From NCBI RefSeq assembly GCF_044383835.1, contig NZ_JBISEP010000008.1:1-64000 (forward strand): a DNA stretch of 64,000 nucleotides, read 5' to 3'. Both the position numbers and the translations under genes were made by a program. A model generated the notes under the pieces. The model was not told the origin of the DNA. It worked only from the letters and a program-made list of their open reading frames with translations, and did no database searches. Positions within the stretch are counted from its first letter, which is position 1. The number at the start of each line of letters is the position of its first letter. Origin of the DNA: Paraliobacillus sp044383835 (GTDB taxonomy: Bacteria; Bacillota; Bacilli; Bacillales; Amphibacillaceae). Below, one piece after another: positions 17,445 through 26,551 of the stretch.

Positions 17445-19307
17445 TTACTTGATTAAAACAAGTAAATTTTGATCACAAGCATTAACTTCCTTTACACCAC
17501 TAGGTAAAACTTCTAAATACTCAGGAGAGTTTGCTACAATAACAGGGGTTAGAGTAGAGATTCCCTCGCTTTTTAAATAATCTAAATCAAACTCAATTAA
17601 CTTATCTCCCTTGGTCACTTGCTGATCTTTTTCTACAAGTACCTTAAAGCCTCGTCCTTTCAAGTCAACAGTATCAATGCCAACGTGAACAAGAAGCTCG
17701 GTTCCATTTTCAGAAAGTATTCCAACAGCATGATTAGTAGGTGGAATAGCAACGATTTTACCAGTAAAAGGTGAATAAATAACTCCTTCAGATGGCTGGA
17801 TCGCTACTCCTTTTCCCACTGTTTCAGATGCAAATGTCTCATCTGGAACTTCGGATAAAGAAACTACTTCTCCTGACAAAGGAGATGAGATTTCAATTGG
17901 TTTCTTTTGTTGTTCCTCTGCATTTACTTCACTTTTATTTTGTAATGATTCTTTTTTTGAATCTTCATCATCGAAACCTAATACTATGGTGACTATTAGC
18001 GCCACAGTAAAACTTACAGCAACTCCAATTAATGCAAATATTAGATTATTCGTTCCGGAGATGATATACGTCGGCAATGACATGATGCCTGGTATTGTAA
18101 ATGCAGTTGCTTTTACTGAAAGTGCGCCAAATAACGCACCACCAGTTGCACCTCCAATTAAACTAGCATAAAAAGGTTTTTTTAATCTTAATGTGACACC
18201 ATATATGGCTGGCTCTGTAATTCCAAATACTGCAGGTATTAAAGAAGAAAATGAAATTTGTTTTGTTTTTTTATTTTTCGTCTTTAAAAGCACACCCGTT
18301 ACAGCACCTGCCTGAGCAAGATTTGCTACTAAATTCATTGGTAAGAACATAACATCGTGTCCGTAACGCTCGAAACTAGCAAACGTACTTGGGAAGAAAG
18401 CATAGTGCATACCTGTGATTACAATAATTGGCATTAACCCTCCCATTAATAAGCCAGCAGCTAAACTAGAGAATGAGAACATAGCAGAGAAAATAGATTC
18501 TAAGTATGACCCTAAGTACATTCCCATTGGGGCTAAAATGACTAACATAATCGGAGCGGTAATTACCAAGCTAAGTAACGGTATAAAAATAATATTTAAA
18601 GATTTAGGAATAATCTTTCCTAACAATTTATTAACATAGCTCAGCAACCAGGTTGTCAAAATAATAGGTATAACAGAAGATGCATAGCTAGCCATCGGAA
18701 CTGGGATACCCATAAATAGTAAGCTTTCTGTTCCTGTATTAGCATACTCAATGATCTGAGGATACATTAAGATACCTGCTAAGGATACTGCGATTGACGG
18801 ATCAGCATTAAACTTTTTAGCAGATGAAAATGCTAATAAGAAAGGTAGAAAATAAAACGTTGCATCTGAAATAAAATGTAAAAGCTCATAGTTTGAAGAT
18901 GCCGGGTCTAACAAACCTAACGCAACAAAAAGTGCTAAAAGACCTTTTAACAACCCAGCCCCAACAATGGCTGGTAAGATAGGAGTGAAAACACCTGAGA
19001 TAACATCAAGAAGTCCTTCAAAAAAGTTCGCCTTGTTTTTTCTTTGCACATTTTGCTCATTATTATTGGTTAATACACTAACCTCTTTGTGAACATCTTC
19101 TACACCATGTCCAATAATGACTTGTAATTGACCACTTTTAAATTGAGCACCTAACACGCCGTCAATCTTTTGAATCTTATCTAGATTTACTTTTGATTCA
19201 TCTTCTACATTGAATCTTAGTCTTGTAATACAGTGCCAATTTTGAATAATATTACTTATTCCTCCAGAAAATTTAACAATTTCCTCTGCAACTTGTTTCT
19301 TATTCAT
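17445..19307 (-). CDS. bglP: PTS beta-glucoside EIIBCA permease
   Basis: 620 residues with the order B-C-A. EIIB has the phosphocysteine Cys26 in HCITRLRF. EIIC spans about 10 helices with GITEPAIYGV. EIIA of the glucose type has TNHAVG (His526) and the phosphorylated His541 in LLVHVGIDT. This arrangement is that of BglP/ArbF, which imports aryl-beta-glucosides such as salicin or arbutin. The gene lies between licT and the GH1 gene, directly behind a RAT/terminator switch. EIIBCA can also phosphorylate and silence the LicT protein when substrate is absent. Confidence 0.93.
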   Translation of the reverse strand: MNKKQVAEEIVKFSGGISNIIQNWHCITRLRFNVEDESKVNLDKIQKIDGVLGAQFKSGQLQVIIGHGVEDVHKEVSVLTNNNEQNVQRKNKANFFEGLLDVISGVFTPILPAIVGAGLLKGLLALFVALGLLDPASSNYELLHFISDATFYFLPFLLAFSSAKKFNADPSIAVSLAGILMYPQIIEYANTGTESLLFMGIPVPMASYASSVIPIILTTWLLSYVNKLLGKIIPKSLNIIFIPLLSLVITAPIMLVILAPMGMYLGSYLESIFSAMFSFSSLAAGLLMGGLMPIIVITGMHYAFFPSTFASFERYGHDVMFLPMNLVANLAQAGAVTGVLLKTKNKKTKQISFSSLIPAVFGITEPAIYGVTLRLKKPFYASLIGGATGGALFGALSVKATAFTIPGIMSLPTYIISGTNNLIFALIGVAVSFTVALIVTIVLGFDDEDSKKESLQNKSEVNAEEQQKKPIEISSPLSGEVVSLSEVPDETFASETVGKGVAIQPSEGVIYSPFTGKIVAIPPTNHAVGILSENGTELLVHVGIDTVDLKGRGFKVLVEKDQQVTKGDKLIEFDLDYLKSEGISTLTPVIVANSPEYLEVLPSGVKEVNACDQNLLVLIK

Positions 19308-19404
19308 AACTCATTCCTCTCCTTTATTCTGTTTTATAATCCGATTACTTCGCTTCCATCTTTTAAATCAGCTGTTGGTCTAATGGCTGATTTAATCTAT
19401 TGCA

Positions 19405-19460
19405 ATAAAAAAACCTAAGCAATACGGCTTATTCGATGAAATAAGTCGTTTGCTTAGGTT
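19405..19460 (-). terminator. LicT-controlled terminator before bglP
   Basis: On the minus strand AACCTAAGCAA (19460-19450) pairs with TTGCTTAGGTT (19422-19412), with further inner pairing, and ends in TTTTTTT. The upstream arm overlaps the RAT sequence, the classical layout for BglG/LicT antitermination. Confidence 0.85.
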
Positions 19461-19482
19461 AATGCCTATTGGTAACACACCT
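19456..19482 (-). promoter_or_regulatory. RAT antiterminator site before bglP
   Basis: Minus-strand AGGTGTGTTACCAATAGGC followed by ATTAACCT fits the ribonucleic antiterminator pattern (GGATTGTTAC...GGCAAAACCT) bound by LicT CAT domains. Its 3' part overlaps the terminator stem, so binding would prevent termination and allow bglP and GH1 transcription. Confidence 0.75.
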
Positions 19483-19496
19483 AAGTGAAAGATATT

Positions 19497-20339
19497 TTAT
19501 TTTTTGTTTTCTCTTACAAGCCTTTCAATGTGTATAACAAGATACACAATCTCATCATCTGAGACTATCCAGTTATACTCTTTTTCAATCATATCCTTAA
19601 TCATCAGTGCACAAGCATAGCTGCGCATGTATTGTGATTGAATTAGTTGACGAAAATTGCTATCCATTTCACCTAGCTGTTCAACTTTTTGCTTATTGTT
19701 GTTCCTTGCAATAAAATATCGCAAATGTGTAATAAACCTTGAATAAGTAATCTGTTGTTTGTTTAGATTAATATCAAATAAACGCTGAACAATGCCAACT
19801 ATATTTTTAATAATACTTGTTACTTGAACTGTTTCTTCTATGGTGATGTTTTCTAGTTGCGCATTCACAATATGGAGCGCAATAAATGCAGCTTCCGCAT
19901 CTGGAAGTGCTACTCCTAACTCTTTTTCAACAATGATTAGCGCTTTTTTTCCTATCTCATGTTCTGTATGATATAAATGCGGCACTTCCCATTGAAGAGG
20001 GTTTTCGCTATTAATTTGATCCGTATTTTTCACGGCAAAATCCAAGTGATCTGCTAAAGAGAATAATAATGACTGATTTAAATTTTTACCTATTTCAGCT
20101 TCAGACATTGTAATAATTTTTTGTGTTGCCGATAAAACATCCGGCATAATCCCTTCGATTCGTTCAGTCGTCTTCTCTTCATTAGATGGACGAAATACTT
20201 TTTGAGCTTGTTTCGGATCGATTGGTTCCCCTTGCTTTTTTTTGAAACCGATTCCAGTTCCAAACAAAATAAATTCTTCTCCACCATCATTTTCAGCTAA
20301 TATGATATTGTTGTTTAGTGACTTTATAACTTGTAGCAT
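19497..20339 (-). CDS. licT: LicT/BglG-type transcriptional antiterminator
   Basis: 280 residues counting from the ATG at 20339, chosen because AGGGGTG lies 6 bases before it. The GTG three codons upstream (20348) is the alternative. The CAT RNA-binding domain covers the first 55 residues, followed by two PRDs with the usual regulatory histidines (LADHLDF, ALHIVN, FITHLRY, VIHIERL). EIIBCA and HPr phosphorylate these to switch activity. RAT sites both before and after the gene indicate that it controls its own expression and that of bglP. Confidence 0.93.
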   Translation of the reverse strand: MLQVIKSLNNNIILAENDGGEEFILFGTGIGFKKKQGEPIDPKQAQKVFRPSNEEKTTERIEGIMPDVLSATQKIITMSEAEIGKNLNQSLLFSLADHLDFAVKNTDQINSENPLQWEVPHLYHTEHEIGKKALIIVEKELGVALPDAEAAFIALHIVNAQLENITIEETVQVTSIIKNIVGIVQRLFDINLNKQQITYSRFITHLRYFIARNNNKQKVEQLGEMDSNFRQLIQSQYMRSYACALMIKDMIEKEYNWIVSDDEIVYLVIHIERLVRENKK

Positions 20340-20362
20340 CGTATTCACCCCTATAAAATCAT

Positions 20363-20433
20363 AAAAAAAACACCAATATCAAAAGTAACCATGAAATGAT
20401 AAGACTCAAATCCAGTTAAATTTGACTTGGTGG
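20363..20433 (-). terminator. Leader terminator before licT
   Basis: On the minus strand CACCAAGTCAAA pairs with TTTTGATATTGGTG (with bulges), followed by eight T residues. It lies in the licT leader, downstream of a RAT-like sequence, so licT itself is under antitermination. Confidence 0.75.
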
Positions 20434-20461
20434 TGCCTGTGTTTAGACTCAGTTACACTCC
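20429..20461 (-). promoter_or_regulatory. RAT-like site before licT
   Basis: Minus-strand GGAGTGTAACTG, a loop, then CAGGCACCACC resembles the RAT pattern, with a larger apical loop than usual. It overlaps the first arm of the leader terminator. Confidence 0.6.
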
Positions 20462-20494
20462 TGCGTCAAATATTTAATTTCATTTTACAAATTA

Positions 20495-20523
20495 AATATC
20501 TCACGAACGAAGTGATTTGTCAA
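20495..20523 (-). promoter_or_regulatory. Promoter of the licT-bglP operon
   Basis: Minus-strand TTGACA (20523-20518) and GATATT (20500-20495) are separated by 17 bases. The spacer contains the palindrome TCACTTCGTTCGTGA. The promoter lies about 35 bases before the RAT. Confidence 0.65.
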
Positions 20524-20901
20524 TATTTTTTCTGTTGTTTTTTTCTGCCATTTTTCTTAAATTCATGATAATACTATGATCTCAAGGCTATTATCTCTAA
20601 ATTTAGCTATTGTGTTTTCTTATCATATGTCATTATTGGTTTTGTTATGCATTTACCGTCTTCCTTATAATCTTTTTGATTACTGCCAAGGATATACGAA
20701 TGTTTGTGCGTCTTATTTCAGTTTTTTAAAAGAACAGAAGATGTCTTTTCATAAAGATATATACACATCAAAGCTTATACTGTTGTAGTTATCATGAACA
20801 AAGTTATAGAACAATGGATTGATTAATTGTCTATCAAATTGGACACCAGTGTTTGTTCCAACTTCTCACAAGATTGCAAAGCACTTGTGATTTTATTCCT
20901 G
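20524..20901. other. Intergenic region without a gene
   Basis: About 380 AT-rich bases between divergent-facing licT and convergent-facing merR transcription. A 70-codon plus-strand frame (20576-20788) has no ribosome site and reads as a chance ORF. Confidence 0.5.
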
Positions 20902-21735
20902 TTATATTACAGGTAATTGCATACGGATACACATATTACGTTTCAATTTAGTTGAATGAGGAATTTCTCGAATCACTTCACACATATAATCACCGTCTAT
21001 TCTTTTATTTTTCGATAGGATTTTTTCTCTAAATAAATAGAAAGATTCTTCTTCATCTTTAAAATCATGACAATAATCAATTGCATAGTACGCCTCAGGT
21101 AACATAATGACCTGTTCATGGTGCCTTAATGAGGCAGGACAAAAAACAAACATAGTATTAGAAACTAATACTTCTTTTAAGACATCTTCTTTTCTAGTGA
21201 TTGAACCAACATGACTAAATTGAAATTCTGAGAAATTTTCTTTTGTTAAATGTTGTTTGAATTTCCTTAAGTACCGCTCATATTCCGCTTCAGTTAAATC
21301 GTAAATATTAGCAGGGATAGAGAAAGTATAAAGATAACGTTTAGGAAAATAATTTATTTCAAATGAGGTGTGTAATAAACTATCTTCATAAATAGCATTA
21401 TTTTTTAGAAAGGAATGAACCTTTTTTACTTTTGTTTCTATGTTTTTTTGTTCGTTTAATAATTCTTCTGATTTTTCTTCTACTATTCTTTGTAAAGCAA
21501 CATTAGGCGTTTTTTCAGCAAGCATAAGTTTGATGTCAACTAAAGAGAAATTGCAACTTTTTAAAAATTGAATACTATCGATAATTGGTGACTGTAAAAT
21601 ATGATAATACCGATAATTAGTAATTGGATCAACAAAATAGGGATCGAATAGGTTGATAGATTCGTAATATCTCAATGTTTGTACCGAAAGATTATTTAAT
21701 TTAGCGAAATCACCAATTTTTATTAAATCACTCAT
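20902..21735 (-). CDS. MerR family regulator with C-terminal sensor domain
   Basis: 277 residues. The N-terminal winged helix has KIGDFAKLNNLSVQTLRYYESINLFDP and NYRYYHILQSPIIDSIQFLKSCNFSL, typical of BltR/BmrR-like MerR proteins. A coiled-coil dimer helix follows (about 85-115), then a 160-residue domain of the GyrI-like or multidrug-binding kind. There are no conserved metal-binding cysteines, so the signal is more likely an organic compound. An AAGGAGGC site precedes the ATG. It is divergent from the oxidoreductase gene at 21818, whose promoter has the 19-bp spacer that MerR proteins remodel. Confidence 0.85.
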   Translation of the reverse strand: MSDLIKIGDFAKLNNLSVQTLRYYESINLFDPYFVDPITNYRYYHILQSPIIDSIQFLKSCNFSLVDIKLMLAEKTPNVALQRIVEEKSEELLNEQKNIETKVKKVHSFLKNNAIYEDSLLHTSFEINYFPKRYLYTFSIPANIYDLTEAEYERYLRKFKQHLTKENFSEFQFSHVGSITRKEDVLKEVLVSNTMFVFCPASLRHHEQVIMLPEAYYAIDYCHDFKDEEESFYLFREKILSKNKRIDGDYMCEVIREIPHSTKLKRNMCIRMQLPVI

Positions 21736-21748
21736 GTTAAAAGCCTCC

Positions 21749-21779
21749 TTGACTCTATAGTTACTATAGACATTATACT
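21749..21779 (+). promoter_or_regulatory. MerR-type promoter with 19-bp spacer and dyad
   Basis: TTGACT (21749-21754) and TATACT (21774-21779) are separated by 19 bases, too long for normal sigma-A use. The spacer contains the dyad TCTATAGTTACTATAGA. This is the standard MerR-activated arrangement. It drives the gene at 21818 and lies directly before the divergent merR gene. Confidence 0.85.
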
Positions 21780-21817
21780 ATGTTTGTGAACAATTTAACA
21801 TACAGGAGGGTATTAAA

Positions 21818-22846
21818 ATGAGATTAGATAAAGTAAAAGTAATTCAGTATGGTTGTGGGAAAATGGGAGAAGTGATGGTGAACTATTTGGATCATCACGG
21901 TGCTGAAATAGTTGGAGCAATTGATAACAATCCTTCTTTAGTTGGTAAAGATGTAGGCGATTTCGCTAAATTGGGTAAAAAAACAGGTGTACTAATTTCT
22001 GATGATGCTGAAAAAGTATTAAGCGAGACAGATGCGGATATTGCTATTGTGACAATATTTAGTTATATGCCAGAAATGATGCCATTTTTCGAATTATGTT
22101 TAAAACATAATGTGAATGTTATCACTACTTGTGAAGAAGCAATTTATCCATGGCATACCTCTCCTGTAGAGACCAATTATTTAGATACGTTAGCAAAAAA
22201 GCATAATGTAACAATTACCGGAAGTGGCATGCAAGATATTTATTGGATTAATATGCCAACATTAATGATGGCTGGAATGAACAGTGTGAAGAAAATCAAA
22301 GGTGCGGTAAGCTATAACGTAGAAGATTATGGACTGGCATTAGCTGAAGCTCATGGTGCTGGGTATGATATGGAAAAATTCCAAAAAGAAGTGGCTGAAG
22401 CAGAAAGTCTCCCTTCATATATGTGGAATGCTGGAGAAGCAATCTGTTCTAAAATGAATTGGACGATTCAATCAATTTCTCAGAAGAATGTTCCTATTGT
22501 ACTTGAGGAAGATATTTATTCAGCGACATTAGGACGAACGATCACTAAAGGAGATGCGACAGGTATGTCAGCTGTAACAACCATTCAAACGCATCAAGGT
22601 CCTGTGTTAGAAGTAGAGTGTATTGGTAAAGTTTATCGAGAAAACGATGGAGATATGTGTGATTGGGAAATTGAAGGAGAACCAAACATGGTATTTTCGT
22701 TAGAAAAACCAGATACAGTTGCACACACTTGCGGAACTGTAGTAAACCGTATACCATCCGTGTTAAAAGCAAAACCAGGATTTGTAACAGCAGAAATATT
22801 AGAGACTACAGAGCTAACAGTATATCCTTTACACATGTATATATAA
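21818..22846 (+). CDS. 2,4-diaminopentanoate dehydrogenase-like NAD(P) oxidoreductase
   Basis: 342 residues with an N-terminal Rossmann motif VIQYGCGKMG (8-17) and the DapB-like fold. EIVGAIDNNPSLVGKDVGD, NVITTCEEAIYPW and TGSGMQDIYWINMP resemble Ord, the dehydrogenase of anaerobic ornithine breakdown, and its many uncharacterised relatives often labelled dihydrodipicolinate reductase. No neighbouring ornithine-fermentation genes (orn aminomutase, Ort) are present, so the in vivo substrate may be another amine or ketone. It is controlled by the divergent MerR protein. ACAGGAGGG precedes the ATG and a strong terminator follows. Confidence 0.72.
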   Translation: MRLDKVKVIQYGCGKMGEVMVNYLDHHGAEIVGAIDNNPSLVGKDVGDFAKLGKKTGVLISDDAEKVLSETDADIAIVTIFSYMPEMMPFFELCLKHNVNVITTCEEAIYPWHTSPVETNYLDTLAKKHNVTITGSGMQDIYWINMPTLMMAGMNSVKKIKGAVSYNVEDYGLALAEAHGAGYDMEKFQKEVAEAESLPSYMWNAGEAICSKMNWTIQSISQKNVPIVLEEDIYSATLGRTITKGDATGMSAVTTIQTHQGPVLEVECIGKVYRENDGDMCDWEIEGEPNMVFSLEKPDTVAHTCGTVVNRIPSVLKAKPGFVTAEILETTELTVYPLHMYI

Positions 22847-22921
22847 AATCTTAATAGCCTTATTTTAAGTTTTTTTATCAAATAACATTGGTGACGCATT
22901 TTCGTCGATAACTATTTGATC

Positions 22922-22964
22922 ACACTCCAAAGTATGTTTATGCTACTTTGGAGTGTTTTTTTAT
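22922..22964 (+). terminator. Rho-independent terminator
   Basis: ACACTCCAAAGTA and TACTTTGGAGTGT form a perfect 13-bp stem with an 8-base loop, followed by TTTTTTT. It ends the MerR-controlled oxidoreductase transcript. Confidence 0.92.
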
Positions 22965-23074
22965 GTTCTGTTTCTTATCTTCACTTCAACAGGCTTTAAC
23001 TTAAAATGAAGAAGGTCTTATTTTTACAGTTTGTAAAGTATTTCATGTTCTATATCGATTTATGACTTCTACAT

Positions 23075-25174
23075 CTAACTAATGGTATTCATTAACTCAT
23101 ACTGGGACAATCTCAATTCAAACAAGGTTAGTGGATCACGATAAATTTCAGGCTTTTCGTGCATTTTTTGTATGACATTTGTATGGCTTTCAATATCCAC
23201 TTCGACCTTCTCAATCTCCAATTCCAATATATCCTGTGGATTTGAGAAAAACCTATTGACGTCCCATTCTATGGAGTTCTCAAACAAATCCAATTGTTGC
23301 ATGAAAGGGGTTATAATACCCTCTACCGTTTGACTATAATCCTCATTTTCTACATTGTTTATATATTTACTATAGAGCATGTCGTTATTCTTGGAAATAG
23401 AACCAATTAATTTTCCCGCCCCTTTTAAAAACAACTGGGAAGCTGTATTACGACGCAAAACATTCGTCTTTTCAATCCGTAGCAAGCCGCGAGATATCCG
23501 TTCCAGATCTCTTTGCCAATCATCGAGTACTTTAAAGTCACCCTTAAGGACAACCTTTTCTTCATCAAAGGGCATATTAATCGTCTGACTTAATTCATTA
23601 CATGCTACTTGATGTTCTTTGAAATCACTTTTACATCCTTTAATCCACTGCTGTATCGCATGTTTAACATCATTGCTTGCAAATTTCTTCATAAAGCTGG
23701 CAATGCGTTTATTCATTTCTTCATTTAGGTCTTCATGGATCGTGGAGAAATCACTGTCTTCTTGAATAATACTAGAACTATCTTGTAATTGCTTAGGTAG
23801 TTCAGTCAACACACGTTGCGTTAAGGAATTTTTCATCTTACGGAAAGTATCTGTCATGACATAAGCCGCTTCTTTCTCCATCGTTCCAATCTGTTGGTGC
23901 GTATGCTGCAAGTTAGTTAGTAATGTTTCATTCCAATGGATATCTTCCTGTATGCCTTTCTCCAATTCAATTCTTTGTTCTAATAGAAATGTTATCGAAG
24001 CTTTAATCACTCTCTGAATTTTTGACGGACTAGCTGTTTCCATATTGGAGTCCGTTAGCATAGAGCCTATACACTCCGTTAAATCTTCTAACAAATCCTC
24101 TTCCTTTGCCCAAGCTTGGATAGCATCAAAAAGCTGTACGCCATCTTTTCTACCATTTCGATTGGGTGCTGCGTTTTCATACAGGTATGTCGCTTTGCTA
24201 ATCAGATTTGAATTGAGTACGGAAGGAATCGTTTCGTCCCATGCAAGTATAGCAGTAGAAGAAACCAACGCATCCGATTCCGAGGTTATCTCTAACCAGT
24301 TCGCTAAATGAATCTGTATCAAGTCAGAGATATCTTGGATTAAAAATTCTCCGCTAATTAAGTCGAAGTATGCTTCTTGATACAAGTTCGGAAGCTTCTC
24401 CCACACAAAAGGTAGTTCATTTTGCAAATCGAAAAGAAGCCGGTTAATAACGCTTAGCCACTCTAAATAATGCGCACTTGATCGATAGCTATTCCATAAT
24501 ACTTCTGTAAAGCTTTCAAAACGGTCACGATCCATATGCAGTAAATCAATCAGTAGGCCATTAAAATAATCTGGTCTATGATTAACGTTTAACCCTTTTT
24601 GAGCATATCCCGATAACACTTCAACCCAATAGATTGATTGTGTTCGTATCGCCTCGTCAACTGCTAGTTCAATGGCGTTATTCCAATCGTTAATATCCTC
24701 TAAATACGCCTGGGCTATCTCTGTTAAACGAGGATAATCAGGATTTAACGTAACAGCTTCCTTAATTGTACTAACAGCCTTTATTTGATTACCTTGTTGT
24801 ACATACAGAGACAACAGCTGCAACAAGACTTCCGATTGTAGGGCGAGTGAGGACGTGTTGACTTGCCTATAAAGTCCTTCTGCATCTTCCAGTAGTCCTA
24901 ATTCCATCTGAGCATCTGCTATATTCTTCTGTGCCCATGGAATAAGCTCCTCTTCTAGCGGCTGCTGCCATTTGAAAATAGCTGCCTCATAATCCTGATT
25001 CAAATAATACACTTCTCCCTGAGCGAAGCGTATTGATGATAAGTTAGGCTGGTGTTTTTGCATTTCTTCTATGTACATGTCACCCAATATTTTGACTGCG
25101 TTTCCTTGTTTGTTACTTTCATTTATCATCGTCTGATAATAAGATTTGCTAATTCGTTCATTCTCTGTTGTCAC
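23075..25174 (-). CDS. Large TPR-containing helical protein, unknown function
   Basis: 699 residues, no signal peptide and no membrane segment. Residues about 45-190 look like tetratricopeptide repeats (RFAQGEVYYLNQDYEAAIFKW, NIADAQMELGLLEDAEGLY, LLSLYVQQGNQIKAVSTI). The rest is long amphipathic helix with LNEEMNKRIASFMKKF and a C-terminal segment ending YRDPLTLFELRLSQYELMN. These parts remind me of the non-catalytic regions of Bacillus dynamin-like GTPases, but no Walker A (GxxxxGKS) motif is present. It may be a scaffold or a relative that lost the G domain. It stands alone, and its low isoelectric composition is typical of a cytosolic protein. Confidence 0.6.
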   Translation of the reverse strand: MTTENERISKSYYQTMINESNKQGNAVKILGDMYIEEMQKHQPNLSSIRFAQGEVYYLNQDYEAAIFKWQQPLEEELIPWAQKNIADAQMELGLLEDAEGLYRQVNTSSLALQSEVLLQLLSLYVQQGNQIKAVSTIKEAVTLNPDYPRLTEIAQAYLEDINDWNNAIELAVDEAIRTQSIYWVEVLSGYAQKGLNVNHRPDYFNGLLIDLLHMDRDRFESFTEVLWNSYRSSAHYLEWLSVINRLLFDLQNELPFVWEKLPNLYQEAYFDLISGEFLIQDISDLIQIHLANWLEITSESDALVSSTAILAWDETIPSVLNSNLISKATYLYENAAPNRNGRKDGVQLFDAIQAWAKEEDLLEDLTECIGSMLTDSNMETASPSKIQRVIKASITFLLEQRIELEKGIQEDIHWNETLLTNLQHTHQQIGTMEKEAAYVMTDTFRKMKNSLTQRVLTELPKQLQDSSSIIQEDSDFSTIHEDLNEEMNKRIASFMKKFASNDVKHAIQQWIKGCKSDFKEHQVACNELSQTINMPFDEEKVVLKGDFKVLDDWQRDLERISRGLLRIEKTNVLRRNTASQLFLKGAGKLIGSISKNNDMLYSKYINNVENEDYSQTVEGIITPFMQQLDLFENSIEWDVNRFFSNPQDILELEIEKVEVDIESHTNVIQKMHEKPEIYRDPLTLFELRLSQYELMNTIS

Positions 25175-25576
25175 GATAATCCCTCACATCTTGTTTTTTA
25201 TAATTCTATGAAGCTGATTACTCCATCATACATCTATTCGTATTCACTTCATTTTTGTGCCATTCGTGAAATAGTGTTGTTTACATATACCTCACAAAAA
25301 TTCATTTATATATAAAATACGAATGAGGGCTTGGATTTATGGGGATTGTTGTGCTATTTTTTATATTAAACAACAATGGTATTTGAACCGAAAGAAGAAT
25401 TTAGTATCCTGTTTAAGAAACACGAAGGCAAGGCTATCTAAAGTGCGTTAAATTTAAACTTATATCCCGTTATGACTCCCACAAAGGAACGGTTGTAAAA
25501 GTCGTTAAAAATCGTTTAAATACGCTAACCCCTTTATAAAACTAGCTACAGAAATAATGAACCAATAAAACATAAT

Positions 25577-25619
25577 TGGCTGGTTTAAGTCCAACACACT
25601 ACTGAACTCAAACCAGCCA
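25577..25619. repeat. Inverted repeat hairpin
   Basis: TGGCTGGTTTAAGT and ACTCAAACCAGCCA pair with one mismatch around a 15-base loop. It lies about 95 bases after the YiiX-like pseudogene stop and could have been its terminator on the minus strand. Confidence 0.55.
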
Positions 25620-25634
25620 TATAGCAGCATAAGA

Positions 25635-25658
25635 AAAACTCTAACTTTCAAGGGTCAC
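25635..25658. repeat. Copy of the 41211-element arm
   Basis: AAAACTCTAACTTTCAAGGGT here matches AAAACTCTAACTTTTACGGGT at 41258-41278 with 2 differences, and similarity continues weakly on the left (AGCAGCATAA against GCTGGATAAT). It is probably one surviving end of the same small element or IS. Confidence 0.5.
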
Positions 25659-25712
25659 TGTCTAATTATATTATACTAAGAATCTTTTTATTATTTATAT
25701 AACTCTATTACA

Positions 25713-26354
25713 TTATTCCAAGCCTTTAGCTCCATTAATATAACTTGGTAATTGATATGGAATAATCATTACACTGGTTGGCTTTGTAGCTTTACCTATA
25801 AAACAATAAGATTGCCAGACAATTTTCGAACAACATGTTGGATTTTTAGAAGTTATTTTACCACCAAATCCGTAACTGTAATTTTTCCCTTTGTAATTAT
25901 TAATTGCCCAATTCCCCGCTGAATTACCAGTACTAGCAGAAACTCTATAAACTTTAGTTCGTGTCCTACCATCTTCTTGTCCCTTTATAAGACCATATTT
26001 TTTGTCCATGTTAATGCAGATATTACTGATGGCAGCTTACTAGGACCCTGAATATGCAAAATTCGGCTACTATTTATTGCTATTCCCGCATGTCCAGTAA
26101 GACCATAAGATGATGTTCCATTCGCAACTAGGATATCTCCTTTTTGTAAAAAAACCTCTAGCTGTCAACATAGATTTAGAGAAATAACCTGTGCTGCCTG
26201 GAGTTAAAATTATATTCGGCATAGGAATTTCTTCATCTAATTTTTCAAATAATGATTCATCATTTATTGCTAACCATTCTTCATAAGATACCTCTTTGGG
26301 TAAGTCCCCTTCATTAATCATTTGATTATAATTTTCTTTTGATAAATCAACGCT
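25713..26354 (-). pseudogene. YiiX/YebB-like (NlpC/P60-superfamily) cysteine hydrolase, broken
   Basis: Three frames join into one protein. Frame A (26354-26155) reads DLSKENYNQMINEGDLP to YFSKSMLTA. Frame B (about 26158-26005) reads EVFLQKGDILVANG and GLTGHAGIAINSS, where Cys/His-family hydrolases keep the GHAGI motif. Frame C (26009-25713) reads YGLIKGQEDGRTRTKVYRV, then YCSKIV-like CCSKIVWQSY with the catalytic-type Cys. One extra base near 26157 and one indel in the A run near 26003 break it. The 5' end, which normally codes a signal peptide, is also missing. The gene product would have acted at the cell surface. Confidence 0.75.
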
Positions 26355-26551
26355 TTAGTCATTCTCTTTTTTGGAAAAAACTGTGTTATAATGAATAAAT
26401 AGTGAACCAAACAAAAGATAAAACTATAAACATTTTTTTAACAAGATTATCACCTCTTCGTATTTTTTGGTTTTTACATGGGAATTAATACAAATTAAAT
26501 ATAAGGAGAATAACAGAATATGTCAATAGAAAATGGAAAATATTTAAAATT

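Larger units (their letters stand above)
25175..25712. other. Intergenic region with repeat remnants
   Basis: About 540 bases without a gene. It holds a hairpin at 25577-25619 (TGGCTGGTTT/AAACCAGCCA) and a segment at 25635-25658 that resembles one arm of the palindromic element at 41211. These suggest the scar of a former mobile element. Confidence 0.5.
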
